From the NCBI RefSeq assembly GCF_012974865.1, contig NZ_CP043633.1:806001-870000 (forward strand): a stretch of DNA of 64,000 bases. Reading direction: 5' to 3'. Source of the DNA: Nonlabens sp. Ci31 (GTDB taxonomy: Bacteria; Bacteroidota; Bacteroidia; Flavobacteriales; Flavobacteriaceae). The notes under the pieces are model-generated. The model did not search any database. It worked only from the letters and a program-made list of their open reading frames with translations, and was not told the origin of the DNA. The position numbers and the translations under genes were made by a program. This document shows, one piece after another, positions 18,844 to 27,889 of the stretch. Positions within the stretch are counted from its first letter, which is position 1, and every line of letters starts with the position of its first letter.

Positions 18844-19305
18844 CTATTTCTTCAAAAGCTCCTGAGCCTTTTCAATAGCCTCCATAGTTCTTTCTTTAAG
18901 TTGAACTATTTCTTTTACCTCTTGTTCTAGAATCGGCAGTTTTTCTTCAAGTGCTTCTTTAGTTTCTGGAGAAGGATCGCCATAAGGGAACTTTGAAGAA
19001 TAATCCTGCATCCAGGACATCATGTCTTTATCGGCTTTTTTTATATACCTAACGACACCCACTATTTTTTCTGGGTTGTATTCGGCTAATTCTCCAGATT
19101 CTGTTTTTGCTTCTATCTCACTAACCAGCTCCATCATCTCACTTCCTTTAACCATGACAATATCATGAATTTCTTCGGCTTCACTTTTCAGCCTTTCATA
19201 AGATTCTATTTGTGCTTGTAAAGCGGTTTCTTCTGGAGTAGGCTCATTTTTACAAGCCGTTAAAGAGAATAAAGCTATTGCGATGAAGTATAACGTATTT
19301 TTCAT
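18844..19305 (-). CDS. Helical lipoprotein of unknown function
   Basis: A 153-residue lipoprotein. The signal peptide ends in the lipobox LTAC (Cys at residue 18). The mature protein is Glu/Lys-rich and almost entirely helical or coiled coil (EETALQAQIESYERLKSEAEEIHDIVMVKGSEMMEL, repeated heptad-like spacing), with a DMMSWMQDYSSKFP turn in the middle. Flavobacterial homologues carry uninformative labels. It is probably anchored to the outer membrane facing the periplasm. Monocistronic. No enzymatic residues seen. Confidence 0.78.
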   Translation of the reverse strand: MKNTLYFIAIALFSLTACKNEPTPEETALQAQIESYERLKSEAEEIHDIVMVKGSEMMELVSEIEAKTESGELAEYNPEKIVGVVRYIKKADKDMMSWMQDYSSKFPYGDPSPETKEALEEKLPILEQEVKEIVQLKERTMEAIEKAQELLKK

Positions 19306-19321
19306 AATTCGGATTTAATGA

Positions 19322-19329
19322 CAAAGATA
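19322..19329 (-). promoter_or_regulatory. Candidate -7 box (TATCTTTG) for the lipoprotein gene
   Basis: Exact TAnnTTTG 17 bases before the start codon. A second identical box lies at 19360-19367. Confidence 0.45.
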
Positions 19330-19456
19330 ATGGACAGAAAGAAATGCCTATTCATTTATCAAAGATAAGTTCCATTCTATTGTAATTAGATAGACCATTC
19401 TAAGACTTATTTTTGAGAGTCTATTTTTCATCTCTATATTTTAAAGCCTAATCCTA

Positions 19457-20380
19457 TTGTTTCCCATTGCCTTCCATCCTATTTACCAGCATCCTCTACC
19501 TGAAGGACATCGTTTCCCGATGCTCAAATATGAATTGCTACCGCAACAATTATTGCATGAAGGTACCGCTATCCAAACGGACTTCTTTGAACCCAGTAAA
19601 TCCTGTGATGATCAAGATGTTTTAAGGGTACATACGGCTGCGTACCTTCAAGAGTTAAAAGATCTTTCCCTAGATAAACGGGCGGCTAGAAAGCTGGGGT
19701 TCCCCTTAAGTGAACAACTGCTGGAACGCGAGCTACACATTGCACAAGGAACCATTGAAGGCTGTTTAAAAGCTTATGACCATCGTGTCGCTATGAATAT
19801 TGCTGGTGGCACTCATCATGCCTACACCGATCACGGCGAGGCGTTTTGTTTACTCAACGATCAAGCGATTGCGGCGAGATACTTACAACATCACGGTCTT
19901 GCAGAGAAGATTCTGATAGTAGATCTGGACGTACACCAAGGAAATGGTACCGCTGAGATTTTCCAAAACGACGCTAGTGTTTTTACCTTTTCTATGCACG
20001 GCGCTGGTAATTATCCGTTTAAAAAAGAACTTTCAGATTTAGATATAGCGGTTCCTGATGGTTCAGGAGATGATGATTATCTCAGGCTACTTAAAGCCAC
20101 TCTGCCCGATTTGATCGCCCAAGAAAAACCAGACTTTATTTTCTATTTGTGTGGTGTGGACGTTTTGAAAAGTGACAAGCTAGGGAAACTGAGCATGACC
20201 CTTAATGGCTGTAAAGAACGAGATCTTTTTGCTTTATCCGCTTTCGCGAAAGCGAGATCAAAAAACAACTCTTTCATACCTATTCAATGCAGTATGGGCG
20301 GCGGCTATTCTCCAGAAATAAAAACCATCATTGAAGCTCATGCCAATACGTTTAGAATGGCTCGATCTATTTTTACCTAA
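19457..20380 (+). CDS. Histone-deacetylase-family zinc hydrolase
   Basis: A 307-residue member of the arginase/deacetylase superfamily, the bacterial acetoin-utilisation/acetylpolyamine amidohydrolase type. It opens FPIAFHPIYQHPLPEGHRFPM, as in close homologues. It has the paired His of the charge relay (AGGTHHAYTDHGEAFC), zinc ligands in VDLDVHQGNGTA (Asp and His) and the third ligand Asp in CGVDVLKSDKLG. The only start giving the conserved N-terminus is TTG at 19457, because an in-frame stop lies at 19442. Natural substrate unknown. The dispersed palindrome encodes AFAKA near residue 264, on a variable surface segment. Confidence 0.9.
   Translation: MFPIAFHPIYQHPLPEGHRFPMLKYELLPQQLLHEGTAIQTDFFEPSKSCDDQDVLRVHTAAYLQELKDLSLDKRAARKLGFPLSEQLLERELHIAQGTIEGCLKAYDHRVAMNIAGGTHHAYTDHGEAFCLLNDQAIAARYLQHHGLAEKILIVDLDVHQGNGTAEIFQNDASVFTFSMHGAGNYPFKKELSDLDIAVPDGSGDDDYLRLLKATLPDLIAQEKPDFIFYLCGVDVLKSDKLGKLSMTLNGCKERDLFALSAFAKARSKNNSFIPIQCSMGGGYSPEIKTIIEAHANTFRMARSIFT
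20239..20254. repeat. Dispersed palindrome CGCTTTCGCGAAAGCG, copy 4
   Basis: Perfect copy in the deacetylase gene, AFAKA phase. Confidence 0.9.
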
Positions 20381-20426
20381 AAAGCTAGATTTAAAAAACA
20401 AGTTGGGTTTTTTAGTTATATCACTT

Positions 20427-20855
20427 CTACGACAGCCAGCCTTTAGAGTTCACGTTGCGGGCAAAAACCCATAATAACAATCCCAATAAAGGAACCAGGA
20501 TAAAAAAGAACTGATCTGATCTATTCATCATATCCCACACACCAGCATTCAAATTATAAGCCGTAGAAATAAAAATCGTTAGTAACGAAATCAAGGAAAG
20601 GAGAACGGCCATTTTACGCTTAAACAGTACTGCTATAGCAGCAAAAAGAGCTGTAAGAACCGCTATTCCATAATTAAAAAGGTACCAAGAAGGTCTATTG
20701 TTATAAAATTCTAGCTGTTCTTGATTCAAAGTATCAATTAACAGCTCTGGGGCAAGTATTTCTGTAGTTAGAAAACCTAACCCGATAAGATTCCACAACA
20801 GAAAAATAATCGCAACAGTCCAGAACCATATTTGCGGTCGAGTAGAATAAGCCAT
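20427..20855 (-). CDS. Four-span inner-membrane protein of unknown function
   Basis: A 142-residue integral membrane protein with four predicted spans (about residues 10-30, 60-80, 85-105 and 115-135). The first begins PQIWFWTVAIIFLLWNLIGLG. Between spans 1 and 2 is a soluble loop rich in Glu/Leu (TEILAPELLIDTLNQEQLEFY). The layout resembles small DoxX-like or sugar-transporter-labelled flavobacterial proteins, but no specific motif is present. It is convergent with the deacetylase gene (46-base gap) and monocistronic. Role unknown. Confidence 0.72.
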   Translation of the reverse strand: MAYSTRPQIWFWTVAIIFLLWNLIGLGFLTTEILAPELLIDTLNQEQLEFYNNRPSWYLFNYGIAVLTALFAAIAVLFKRKMAVLLSLISLLTIFISTAYNLNAGVWDMMNRSDQFFFILVPLLGLLLWVFARNVNSKGWLS

Positions 20856-21016
20856 AAAATAATGTTTTATAAATTAGAGATTAAAGTTACTAAAAATTGA
20901 ACAAATGTCTGTTTTGATTTTAGTCCTATTCAAAATAAGTGTTGATAAAATTAGCTTGCGAAATCGTTTGAGTTCTCAAAAAAAATTAACTTGCGCGTAC
21001 AAAAGCAGCCAAAACA

Positions 21017-22288
21017 ATGAACAACCGATCTATGAAACCAGAAAGCCTAATGATGTCTCATGGTTATCAACCAGAACTTTCTGAAGGAGCTATAAAATGC
21101 CCTGTATTTTTAACTTCTACCTTTGTATTTAAAACCGCCGAAGAAGGAAAAGCCTTTTTTGAACTGGCCTATGGAAAAAGAGAGCCACTTCCCGAAGAAG
21201 AAATGGGACTGATTTACAGTCGCATCAACAATCCAAATCTGGAGATTCTTGAAAAGAGGTTACGCCTTTGGGACAATGCAGATGATTGCGCTGTATTTGA
21301 AAGTGGAATGAGTGCTATTTCTACTGTTCTTTTAGAATTTTTGAAGCCTGGAGACTTGCTATTATTTAGCTCTCCTACTTACGGTGGTACCGATCATTTT
21401 ATCAATCATTTCCTGCCTAAAATAGGAGTTCATACTTTGGGCTTTACGTCTGAAATGACTGAAGACGACTTATATGAAACTATTGCAAATTCAGATCATG
21501 CAGACCGGTTGACTCATGTTCATCTAGAAACACCTGCAAACCCTACCAATGCACTTATCGATATAGAAATGGTGCGCCGCGTGGTAGACCGCTTTAAGAC
21601 AGAAGAAAAAGTAACTGTTGCTGTAGATAATACTTACATGGGACCCCTATGGCAGCATCCATTAAAACACGGAGCTGACTTGGTGATGTACAGCGCTACT
21701 AAATACATAGGCGGCCACAGTGATTTGATCGCTGGAGCAGTTTTAGGAAATGCCGAATTGATGCTGCGTGTGAAAACACTTCGTACCTTTTTAGGAAATA
21801 TGGCGTCACCCCACACTGGCTGGATGTTGTTGCGTAGTCTCGAAACCTTGAAAATAAGAATGGAAGCTATGCAAGCTAATGCTATTCAGGTAGCCAATTT
21901 TCTAAAGGACCACAAGAAAGTAGCTCAAATTAAATACTTAGGACTTATCCAAGAAGGGACTCGCAATTACAAGATTTACAAACAACAATGTTCTGGCCCA
22001 GGAGCAATGGTTAGTTTTTGTATTAAAGGTGGTGAAAAGGAAGCCTTTAAATTCCTCAACTCTTTAAAACTTGTAAAACTTGCCGTAAGTCTAGGTGGAA
22101 CAGAAAGCCTCGCAGAGCATCCTAAGAGCATGACTCACGCGGGTGTAGACGAACAGCATTTAGAAAACATAGGAGTAACTGACGCACTGGTAAGATTATC
22201 TATAGGCGTAGAAAATTATGAAGATTTGATATGGGATGTTTCTCAAGCATTAGATCAAGTTGTTGTTGCTCAAAAAGAATTAGTATAA
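21017..22288 (+). CDS. Cys/Met-metabolism PLP enzyme (methionine gamma-lyase / cystathionine lyase type)
   Basis: A 423-residue transsulfuration-family enzyme. It has PVFLTSTFVF, the cofactor-phosphate tyrosine region YSRINNPN, PLP stacking residues, the Asp in VAVDNTYMGPL and the Schiff-base Lys in YSATKYIGGHSDL (about residue 233). The C-terminal SLGGTESLAEHPKSMTHAG motif is intact. About 25 extra residues around AYGKREPLPEEEMGL distinguish it from classical cystathionine gamma-synthase and match a subgroup often called methionine gamma-lyase. The exact reaction (lyase or synthase) cannot be settled. No SAM riboswitch is seen upstream. Monocistronic with its own terminator. Confidence 0.88.
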   Translation: MNNRSMKPESLMMSHGYQPELSEGAIKCPVFLTSTFVFKTAEEGKAFFELAYGKREPLPEEEMGLIYSRINNPNLEILEKRLRLWDNADDCAVFESGMSAISTVLLEFLKPGDLLLFSSPTYGGTDHFINHFLPKIGVHTLGFTSEMTEDDLYETIANSDHADRLTHVHLETPANPTNALIDIEMVRRVVDRFKTEEKVTVAVDNTYMGPLWQHPLKHGADLVMYSATKYIGGHSDLIAGAVLGNAELMLRVKTLRTFLGNMASPHTGWMLLRSLETLKIRMEAMQANAIQVANFLKDHKKVAQIKYLGLIQEGTRNYKIYKQQCSGPGAMVSFCIKGGEKEAFKFLNSLKLVKLAVSLGGTESLAEHPKSMTHAGVDEQHLENIGVTDALVRLSIGVENYEDLIWDVSQALDQVVVAQKELV

Positions 22289-22313
22289 CTCATTTAAACT
22301 TTTAACATAAAAG

Positions 22314-22350
22314 AAAGCCAGAAGATGAAATTATCTTCTGGCTTTTTATT
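22314..22350 (+). terminator. Rho-independent terminator of the PLP enzyme gene
   Basis: A 13-bp perfect stem (22314-22326 with 22333-22345, 6-base loop) followed by TTTATT. Confidence 0.85.
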
Positions 22351-22581
22351 GTTTATTTTTGGCACTTTATTTGCCCATGCTTAATAAATTTCAAAATGAT
22401 TGATCATAAATATGTCCGCCGCAGCGGATTCTTTATATATGACAGGAAATTTAACCATAGCAATAGCTAAGGTTCTATTTTAAATTGAAATAAAAAGGAA
22501 ATAGAATCTAATTTATTCAGTTGTTTTGAGATTCATTAAGTTTAATTTATGCGAACTTTGCATAAGCACCGTTACTATACT

Positions 22582-23133
22582 ATGAAATTAAGATTACCTC
22601 TTCTATTACTGTTTATAAGTGCTGCTTTTTTAAGTAGTGCACAAGTACAAGTTGCTAGCGCAGCAACACCATTAACTGATCAGTGTAAAAGCTTATTAGG
22701 TAAGAAATTAGATTTTCTAATAGATGGAAGTTTTCAAGATGAATCTTCTTTAAAGAAAGAAATCGCGAGGTTAAAAGAATGTGGCCTAGATGATTTTGAT
22801 GTGAAGTTTTTTGGCCGTATGGAATCCATGTCAGCCATGTTACGCAAGATGACCAAGGAAAAACAACTGGAGCAACTGAGGTTTGAAGATCTATTTACTG
22901 AAGTAGAGAAAATAAAAGCGACTAGTGGTTTTCAACAAGTAAAAAAAATGACCTTATTATCCGAAACCCTTGCTACTCGCAAAGGAGATATAGAAAACTG
23001 GAATCAAGACATTAAGATTTTCCAGGAATTAGGAGCTTCAAAAAATGTGATCTCACAAGTATTTGAATATTTAGAGACGCATCCAGAGAGTACAAAAACC
23101 TATCAAGAGATTTTAGAATCTTTGAAGAAGTAA
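22582..23133 (+). CDS. Secreted helical protein of unknown function
   Basis: A 183-residue exported protein. The start is placed at 22582 (MKLRLPLLLLFISAAFLSSAQ), giving a clean signal peptide. The in-frame ATG 33 bases upstream would add RTLHKHRYYT in front and lies over a promoter-like sequence (GAACTTTG). The mature protein is helical and Lys/Glu-rich, with two Cys (DQCKSLLG and RLKECGLDD) that may form a disulfide. There is no known domain. It is a single gene followed by a 325-base gap. Function unknown. Confidence 0.7.
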   Translation: MKLRLPLLLLFISAAFLSSAQVQVASAATPLTDQCKSLLGKKLDFLIDGSFQDESSLKKEIARLKECGLDDFDVKFFGRMESMSAMLRKMTKEKQLEQLRFEDLFTEVEKIKATSGFQQVKKMTLLSETLATRKGDIENWNQDIKIFQELGASKNVISQVFEYLETHPESTKTYQEILESLKK

Positions 23134-23458
23134 AGCTGTTTTGACAACAAATTAAGTAGGCGTAGGTGAAGGTCTGAGCTAGATTCTAAATCCAAATTTT
23201 TAATAGATTGATGTAATATCATAAAGTAAATTTATGGTTTACATCAAGTGTATTTTTATCCTATTGCTGCTTTTCCTTTTTAAATCTCCTTTGGTCCTTT
23301 AATCATCTGAAGAAGGTTTCTTTTACTAGGTAAAATCTAAAAAAGGAATTCTTTTGAGCGATCATTATAAAACCTAATCAAACTTTCTAATTCCAGCTTT
23401 ACATTAAATAATGCTGTTTTAATTCCTATCGATAATTATAAAGACTTAAAAATAAGCT
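23134..23458. other. AT-rich gap between convergent genes
   Basis: No ORF, hairpin with a T-run or repeat family member was recognised in these 325 bases. Confidence 0.5.
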
Positions 23459-24199
23459 TTATGTGTGATTCAATAGAATAGCGTCACTTAATTTTTTTAC
23501 TTCTGCAAAAGTAGTTTTGTGCAATTTCATATTTGGACTACTCATGTAATTAAATTCGGTGAGCAATTCTTCTACCAGCTCTTTTGCTTCTTTTGGTTTT
23601 TCTCGTTCTAATAAAAATTGAGCTAATACCAATCGCTCTTGATAATTAGAATACCGTACATCCAGTGCTCTGAGGTTTTTCTCGGCATTATTAAATTTAC
23701 CTAAAGCCTTATATGACAAACCTAAATAGAATAAGATTTTAGACGCTCTGAATTCTGAATTGGCTTTAAGAGACTGCGCTACTGCAACAACCTTTTCATA
23801 ATTATTCAAATAGTAATTAGTCATTATTAATTGTTCTTGAACATACACGTCATTTTTATGAGGACCGTCTAGAACCGTTTGGTAATTAAGAAGAGCGTTT
23901 TGATACTCTTCTCTCTTAAAATAGGCATCAGCAAGCGTTACTCGGTTTGCAAAAGTGTCTGAAAACTCCACTTTTTCAGTGAGCTCCTTTATCCTTTTAG
24001 AGGGATTAATGGCAGTGGAGATCTCGTTATTTATTCCTTGAGTGTCTTTATTATTAAAGACATTCATAAATAAATAAATGAACGAACCAATTACTGGAAG
24101 AAAAAGGATAATGGCATACCAATAAATTTCTCTTTTATTGGTATAGGCATCATAACAACAATAAACTTGTAATGCAACGGTGAGGTAATAATATATCAT
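23459..24199 (-). CDS. Membrane-anchored TPR protein with PLDc_N-like head
   Basis: A 246-residue protein. Residues 1-50 contain two hydrophobic spans (IYYYLTVALQVYCCYDAY and WYAIILFLPVIGSFIYLFMNVF) like the PLDc_N domain of cardiolipin synthases. The remainder (about 75-240) is a set of tetratricopeptide-like helix pairs (NRVTLADAYFKREEYQNALLNYQTVL, LFYLGLSYKALGKFNNAEKNL, LVLAQFLLEREKPKEAKELVEELL). It therefore looks like a scaffold hung on the inner membrane. It lies 25 bases downstream of the CBS-domain protein gene in the same direction, probably co-transcribed. No phospholipase HKD motif is present. Confidence 0.78.
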   Translation of the reverse strand: MIYYYLTVALQVYCCYDAYTNKREIYWYAIILFLPVIGSFIYLFMNVFNNKDTQGINNEISTAINPSKRIKELTEKVEFSDTFANRVTLADAYFKREEYQNALLNYQTVLDGPHKNDVYVQEQLIMTNYYLNNYEKVVAVAQSLKANSEFRASKILFYLGLSYKALGKFNNAEKNLRALDVRYSNYQERLVLAQFLLEREKPKEAKELVEELLTEFNYMSSPNMKLHKTTFAEVKKLSDAILLNHT

Positions 24200-24224
24200 T
24201 AGTGATTCTGCTCTAGATAATTGA

Positions 24225-25298
24225 TTATTTTATAAAACGTCCGCTACGCTTTTCCCAGTTCTTACGAGCCAGCAGCTGCATATCTTCTACGTTATCACTT
24301 TCATCCATAATTTCAAGACCCAGCATGGTTTCAATAACATCTTCCATAGTAGCAACCCCTTGAACACTTCCATAATCATCCACGACAAGAGCCATGTGTT
24401 CTTTACTGGCAATCATGGTTTCAAATAATTTAGGTATAGGTAAGTTTGCTGGGACCATAGCTATTTCTCTCCTTAAATCTTCTAAAGTATCTGCTGGTTT
24501 GTCATAAATGATGTCTGCTAAAATATGGTCTTTTAAGACATAACCTTTAATATCATCTCGATTGGCACCAAAGACAGGAATACGGGAGAATCTCAAATCT
24601 TGATTTTGCTCAAAGAAATCTTTTATCTTCATGCTTTGAGGAGCCATAAACATAACCGATCGCGGCGTCATGATATCCTTTACCTCAATCTTATTAAAAT
24701 TCATCAAACTTTTAATATACTGACCTTCGCTAGGAGCAAAAACCCCTTCCTGCTCTGCGGTTTCTGTTATAGCAACAAAATCTTCTCGAGTCATCGTATT
24801 CATGTGAGCACTTTTTCCTATGGCCTTAGTAGTCAGCTGTAAAATCCATAAAATACCTGACCATTTTAAAGGAAAAATCATCACATTCAAAGCGGCAGTG
24901 GTGAAGCCAGCAAGGCTTTTCCAGTAGGTAGCCCCTATAGTTTTAGGAATAATCTCAGACACTACGAGAATTAAAATGGTCATTATACCAGATACTATTC
25001 CCACAAAAGGAATCCCTAAATAACTACTGTTGTAGCCACTACCGCTCACCATATTTTCAGCTTGCACTCCTACCAAAATAGCCCCTACCGTGTGTGCTAA
25101 GGTGTTTAAGGTAAGAATTGCAATCAATGGCTTATCTACATCCTCTTTTAATAATTTAAGAGACCCTATATAAGAAGAACCTTCTTGTTCATTAACCTTT
25201 ATAAAAGTAGAAGTAACGCTCAAAAGCACAGCCTCCAAAATGGAGCATAAAAAAGAAAAAAAAATTGAAATGACTACGTAGGTAATAAGTAATCCCAT
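24225..25298 (-). CDS. CNNM/CorC-type transporter-like protein (DUF21 + CBS pair)
   Basis: A 357-residue inner-membrane protein. The N-terminal DUF21/CNNM domain has three to four spans and the conserved LILVVSEIIPKTIGA motif (about residue 115). Two CBS domains follow (about 205-325: IMTPRSVMFMAP, SRIPVFGANRDDIKGYVLKDHIL, MALVVDDYGSVQGVATMEDVIETMLG). The long C-terminal transporter-associated (CorC_HlyC) domain of many homologues is missing; the protein ends 30 residues after CBS2. The family is linked to Mg2+/Co2+ efflux or homeostasis. It probably shares a transcript with the TPR gene downstream. Confidence 0.88.
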   Translation of the reverse strand: MGLLITYVVISIFFSFLCSILEAVLLSVTSTFIKVNEQEGSSYIGSLKLLKEDVDKPLIAILTLNTLAHTVGAILVGVQAENMVSGSGYNSSYLGIPFVGIVSGIMTILILVVSEIIPKTIGATYWKSLAGFTTAALNVMIFPLKWSGILWILQLTTKAIGKSAHMNTMTREDFVAITETAEQEGVFAPSEGQYIKSLMNFNKIEVKDIMTPRSVMFMAPQSMKIKDFFEQNQDLRFSRIPVFGANRDDIKGYVLKDHILADIIYDKPADTLEDLRREIAMVPANLPIPKLFETMIASKEHMALVVDDYGSVQGVATMEDVIETMLGLEIMDESDNVEDMQLLARKNWEKRSGRFIK

Positions 25299-25371
25299 AA
25301 TTAATTAATTTGTTCTTGTAAAAATAGACTATTCTATTTCTTTGATTATTAATTTGTTGCTAAGACCTTAC

Positions 25372-25940
25372 TTATCTGTTTTTCTTTATGCGTTCCCATT
25401 CTTCTCTAGTAATGGAATAAATAAAAAATTGTTCTGTATTGGAATCCTCTTTATAAGGAGCCTCTAGCGTCATACCATTGTGTAGAGCTACCTTTATAGA
25501 CCCTATATTCTGCTCGTGAATGACAGAAATAAGGCTGTTTCCAAAATCCTTATTATAAACTTTTTCAAAAGCAGTGTCTCTCCATCTTACCGCAGCTTCT
25601 TTTGCATATCCTTGATTCCAGAATTCTGGCAAAATAGAATAGCCTACTTCAAGTCGTCGCAACCCGTTTACAGTTTGAATAAGTAAGCCTGTTTGCCCGA
25701 TAAATTCTTTGGATTCTTGATGAATCATGACGTTCATTCCACTGCTACGATTCTCATACCTCCAAAAAGCCTTTTCAAACCATTTATTACATTTTTGCTC
25801 TGTTGTTAATCCACTTTCATCCCTAGAAACCTAGCGCCATCTTTTTCTTTAAAAATAGGGAACCATGTAACGAAATCATTCTTCTCTAAAAGTCTAAATG
25901 TAGTGCGTAAGGTTTTCTCTACTTTAAGTAGTTAGCTCAT
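25372..25940 (-). pseudogene. Broken GNAT-family acetyltransferase gene
   Basis: The longest open part (25737 down to 25372, 121 codons) is a GNAT acetyltransferase lacking its first third (IGQTGLLIQTVNGLRRLEVGYSILPEFWNQGYAKEAA). The missing part is still present upstream. Frame 1 gives MS*LLKVEKTLRTTFRLLEKNDFVTWFPIF from 25940, with a stop at codon 3. The second frame resumes with GLTTEQKCNKWFEKAFWRYENRSSG and runs into the open part. A one-base frameshift lies between 25820 and 25833. Full length would be about 190 residues, normal for RimJ-type GNATs. A sequencing indel could explain the shift but not the TAA. Confidence 0.82.
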
Positions 25941-25966
25941 GATGGTAAAATGTAAAGTGAACTATT

Positions 25967-26917
25967 TTATTTAGACAGCTTTCCTGTAAATAACCAAGCT
26001 TTATCAAAACCAAGTGCTCTTAATGTATGGAGCTCGTTAATCGCGTCATTGCGTTCTACAAAACTGGAAAAAGCAACATTGTGAAGACCGTACTTATTAA
26101 CTCCTATTCGTTTCGCATCAAAACCTTTACGCTTTAATTGAGCGACACGTTTATCTGCATTTTCAGAAATACGAAAAGCACCGGCAACTACATGGTAATT
26201 TCTTTCTAAGGGAGCTACATTTATATTAATGCTGGGTAATGGATCACTGATAAGAAAACTAGCGCTTTCTATTTTAGCATCTATCAACTCGTCTGACATT
26301 TGATCTACAGCTATAGCATCTTTTTCTACTTGTTCTACATAACCGCTAAAACCTGCATAACTCAGCCCTAAAAGAACTGCACCTACCGCAGCATAGCGTA
26401 CCCAAGAACCAGAATTAGTTTGGGGAGTTTCTAACACAGCAACAGGAACATCATCAATCCGCCCGTTATCAGACGCTACCTTTGGAGCAACTGGAATGCG
26501 ATCTATCGCAAAAGTTTCATGAGAAGTAAGGCCAAAAGCCTCTGGTAAATAATTAACCAAGTACATAGGAGTAAACTGCAATGCCTTTTCTTCATTACGA
26601 GAAAATCTTCCTACCTTATGAATGGTAACAGAGCCGTTATCATCTATTTCCTGATCTAAAAATCGCACATAATTGCGGATTTCTTGAACAGCCTCTTCAT
26701 AAGAAAGATCTGCAGCGCTAGCTACATAATTAGCTAACAGCCCATCATTTTGTTTGATTTGAGCATTAAAACTCAAACCCTTTTTAGGAGGATATATGGT
26801 ATGACTACTTGCAAAATGCTGAGCAGAAACTCGTCGCGAGATAAACGCACCAAAATCTGGAATGACGACACATTCCTGTCGGTACAATAAATCTGATATA
26901 TAGGTTGACATTTGCAT
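25967..26917 (-). CDS. HU-CCDC81 / SPOR domain membrane protein
   Basis: A 316-residue protein typical of Bacteroidota. Residues 3-60 (YISDLLYRQECVVIPDFGAFISR) and 60-130 form the two HU-CCDC81 domains, related to HU/IHF DNA-binding proteins. A single membrane span lies at about 180-197 (WVRYAAVGAVLLGLSYAGF). A C-terminal SPOR domain (about 238-316, NYHVVAGAFRISENADKRVAQLKRKGFDAKRIG) would bind denuded peptidoglycan in the periplasm at division sites. The layout links the cytoplasm to the septal wall; a division role is inferred. Start could be Met1 or Met3. Confidence 0.9.
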   Translation of the reverse strand: MQMSTYISDLLYRQECVVIPDFGAFISRRVSAQHFASSHTIYPPKKGLSFNAQIKQNDGLLANYVASAADLSYEEAVQEIRNYVRFLDQEIDDNGSVTIHKVGRFSRNEEKALQFTPMYLVNYLPEAFGLTSHETFAIDRIPVAPKVASDNGRIDDVPVAVLETPQTNSGSWVRYAAVGAVLLGLSYAGFSGYVEQVEKDAIAVDQMSDELIDAKIESASFLISDPLPSININVAPLERNYHVVAGAFRISENADKRVAQLKRKGFDAKRIGVNKYGLHNVAFSSFVERNDAINELHTLRALGFDKAWLFTGKLSK

Positions 26918-26931
26918 ATAACAAACATAAA

Positions 26932-26939
26932 AATTTAAA
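26932..26939 (-). promoter_or_regulatory. Candidate -7 box (TATGTTTG) for the HU-CCDC81/SPOR gene
   Basis: Exact TAnnTTTG on the minus strand, 15 bases before the start codon, implying a very short leader. Confidence 0.4.
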
Positions 26940-27153
26940 TAAAACGATCAGCCACTTTGACTAACTAGTTATTAAGAATCTCAAGAGTTTTTATGTAATT
27001 CCTTGTAAGTTAGAAATCCTACTACTTATATTTATTTGAAAAATAATGGTTTCTGCATCATTCCATTAGGTGCAAAGGCTAAATTTTCACAATCATTTAA
27101 CCCAAAAGATAAAGCAAATTTCTGTTATTTACTGATATAGCAAAATAACTTTT

Positions 27154-27864
27154 ATGATCATTAGCTTGCTGCAACAAGTAAACGATAGTGGCCCCATTTA
27201 CAAAGAAACCGTCATGGGAAGATTTCCAGTGGAGCCTTTTAATACCGCTAGCAACCTTATTTTCCTTGCTTCTATTATTTATTTTAGTCTTTTAATTTCT
27301 AAATCAAAGAAAAAACACTGGTTTCTAGCTTTTTGTATGCCTGTTTTTTTTGCTGGTTTTGTAGGCGGCACTGTATATCACGCTAGTCGCAGTCATGAAT
27401 TTTGGTTGCTGTTAGATTGGGTGCCAATTGTTATCTTGTGCCTTTCTTGCTCGCTTTATTTTATTTTCAGATCTCCGGTAGCCTCTTGGGAAAAAGCCCT
27501 GTTAGGACTTGCTATTATCGGACTGAATACCATTCCTAGAATACTACCTATCTCAAAGGATTACCGCAACTCTATAGTATACATAGCAACGGCAGTTGCT
27601 GTTTTACTTCCTGTTTTCTTGTATGCTTACCGCCATAAGTGGAAGCATTTCAAATATGTAGTTTTTACCCTGCTGGCTTTTATTACGGCCGTGTCTTTTA
27701 GAACGATCGATAAAAAGTTTGATGTCGAATTTCTATATATGGGAACACACTGGCTATGGCATAGCTTTGGGGGTTTTGCTGTGTTTTTCTTAATGAGGTA
27801 CATTTATCTGGACAACGAGAATTCAGAACGGTTTATGATTAGAAAGAACCTTAAAAATGATTAA
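27154..27864 (+). CDS. Seven-span membrane protein of the CREST (ceramidase-like) type
   Basis: A 236-residue integral membrane protein with about seven spans. Its conserved polar residues follow the CREST hydrolase pattern: EPFNTASNLIF at the N-terminus, a Ser/His group in GGTVYHASRSHEFWLLLDW (with Asp), and a His pair in GTHWLWHSFGGFAVFF near the C-terminus. CREST proteins include alkaline ceramidases, Per1 and PAQR receptors, and use these His/Asp for zinc. Hydrolysis of an amide lipid is plausible, since Bacteroidota make sphingolipids, but it is not shown. It lies 25 bases before pheS in the same direction. Moderate certainty on family, low on substrate. Confidence 0.68.
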   Translation: MIISLLQQVNDSGPIYKETVMGRFPVEPFNTASNLIFLASIIYFSLLISKSKKKHWFLAFCMPVFFAGFVGGTVYHASRSHEFWLLLDWVPIVILCLSCSLYFIFRSPVASWEKALLGLAIIGLNTIPRILPISKDYRNSIVYIATAVAVLLPVFLYAYRHKWKHFKYVVFTLLAFITAVSFRTIDKKFDVEFLYMGTHWLWHSFGGFAVFFLMRYIYLDNENSERFMIRKNLKND

Positions 27865-27889
27865 ATTTGCCATCTTATAACGGGAGACC

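Noticed and set aside
20900..21016. SAM riboswitch before the transsulfuration-type enzyme
   Set aside because: No conserved helices or core sequence could be found in the leader.
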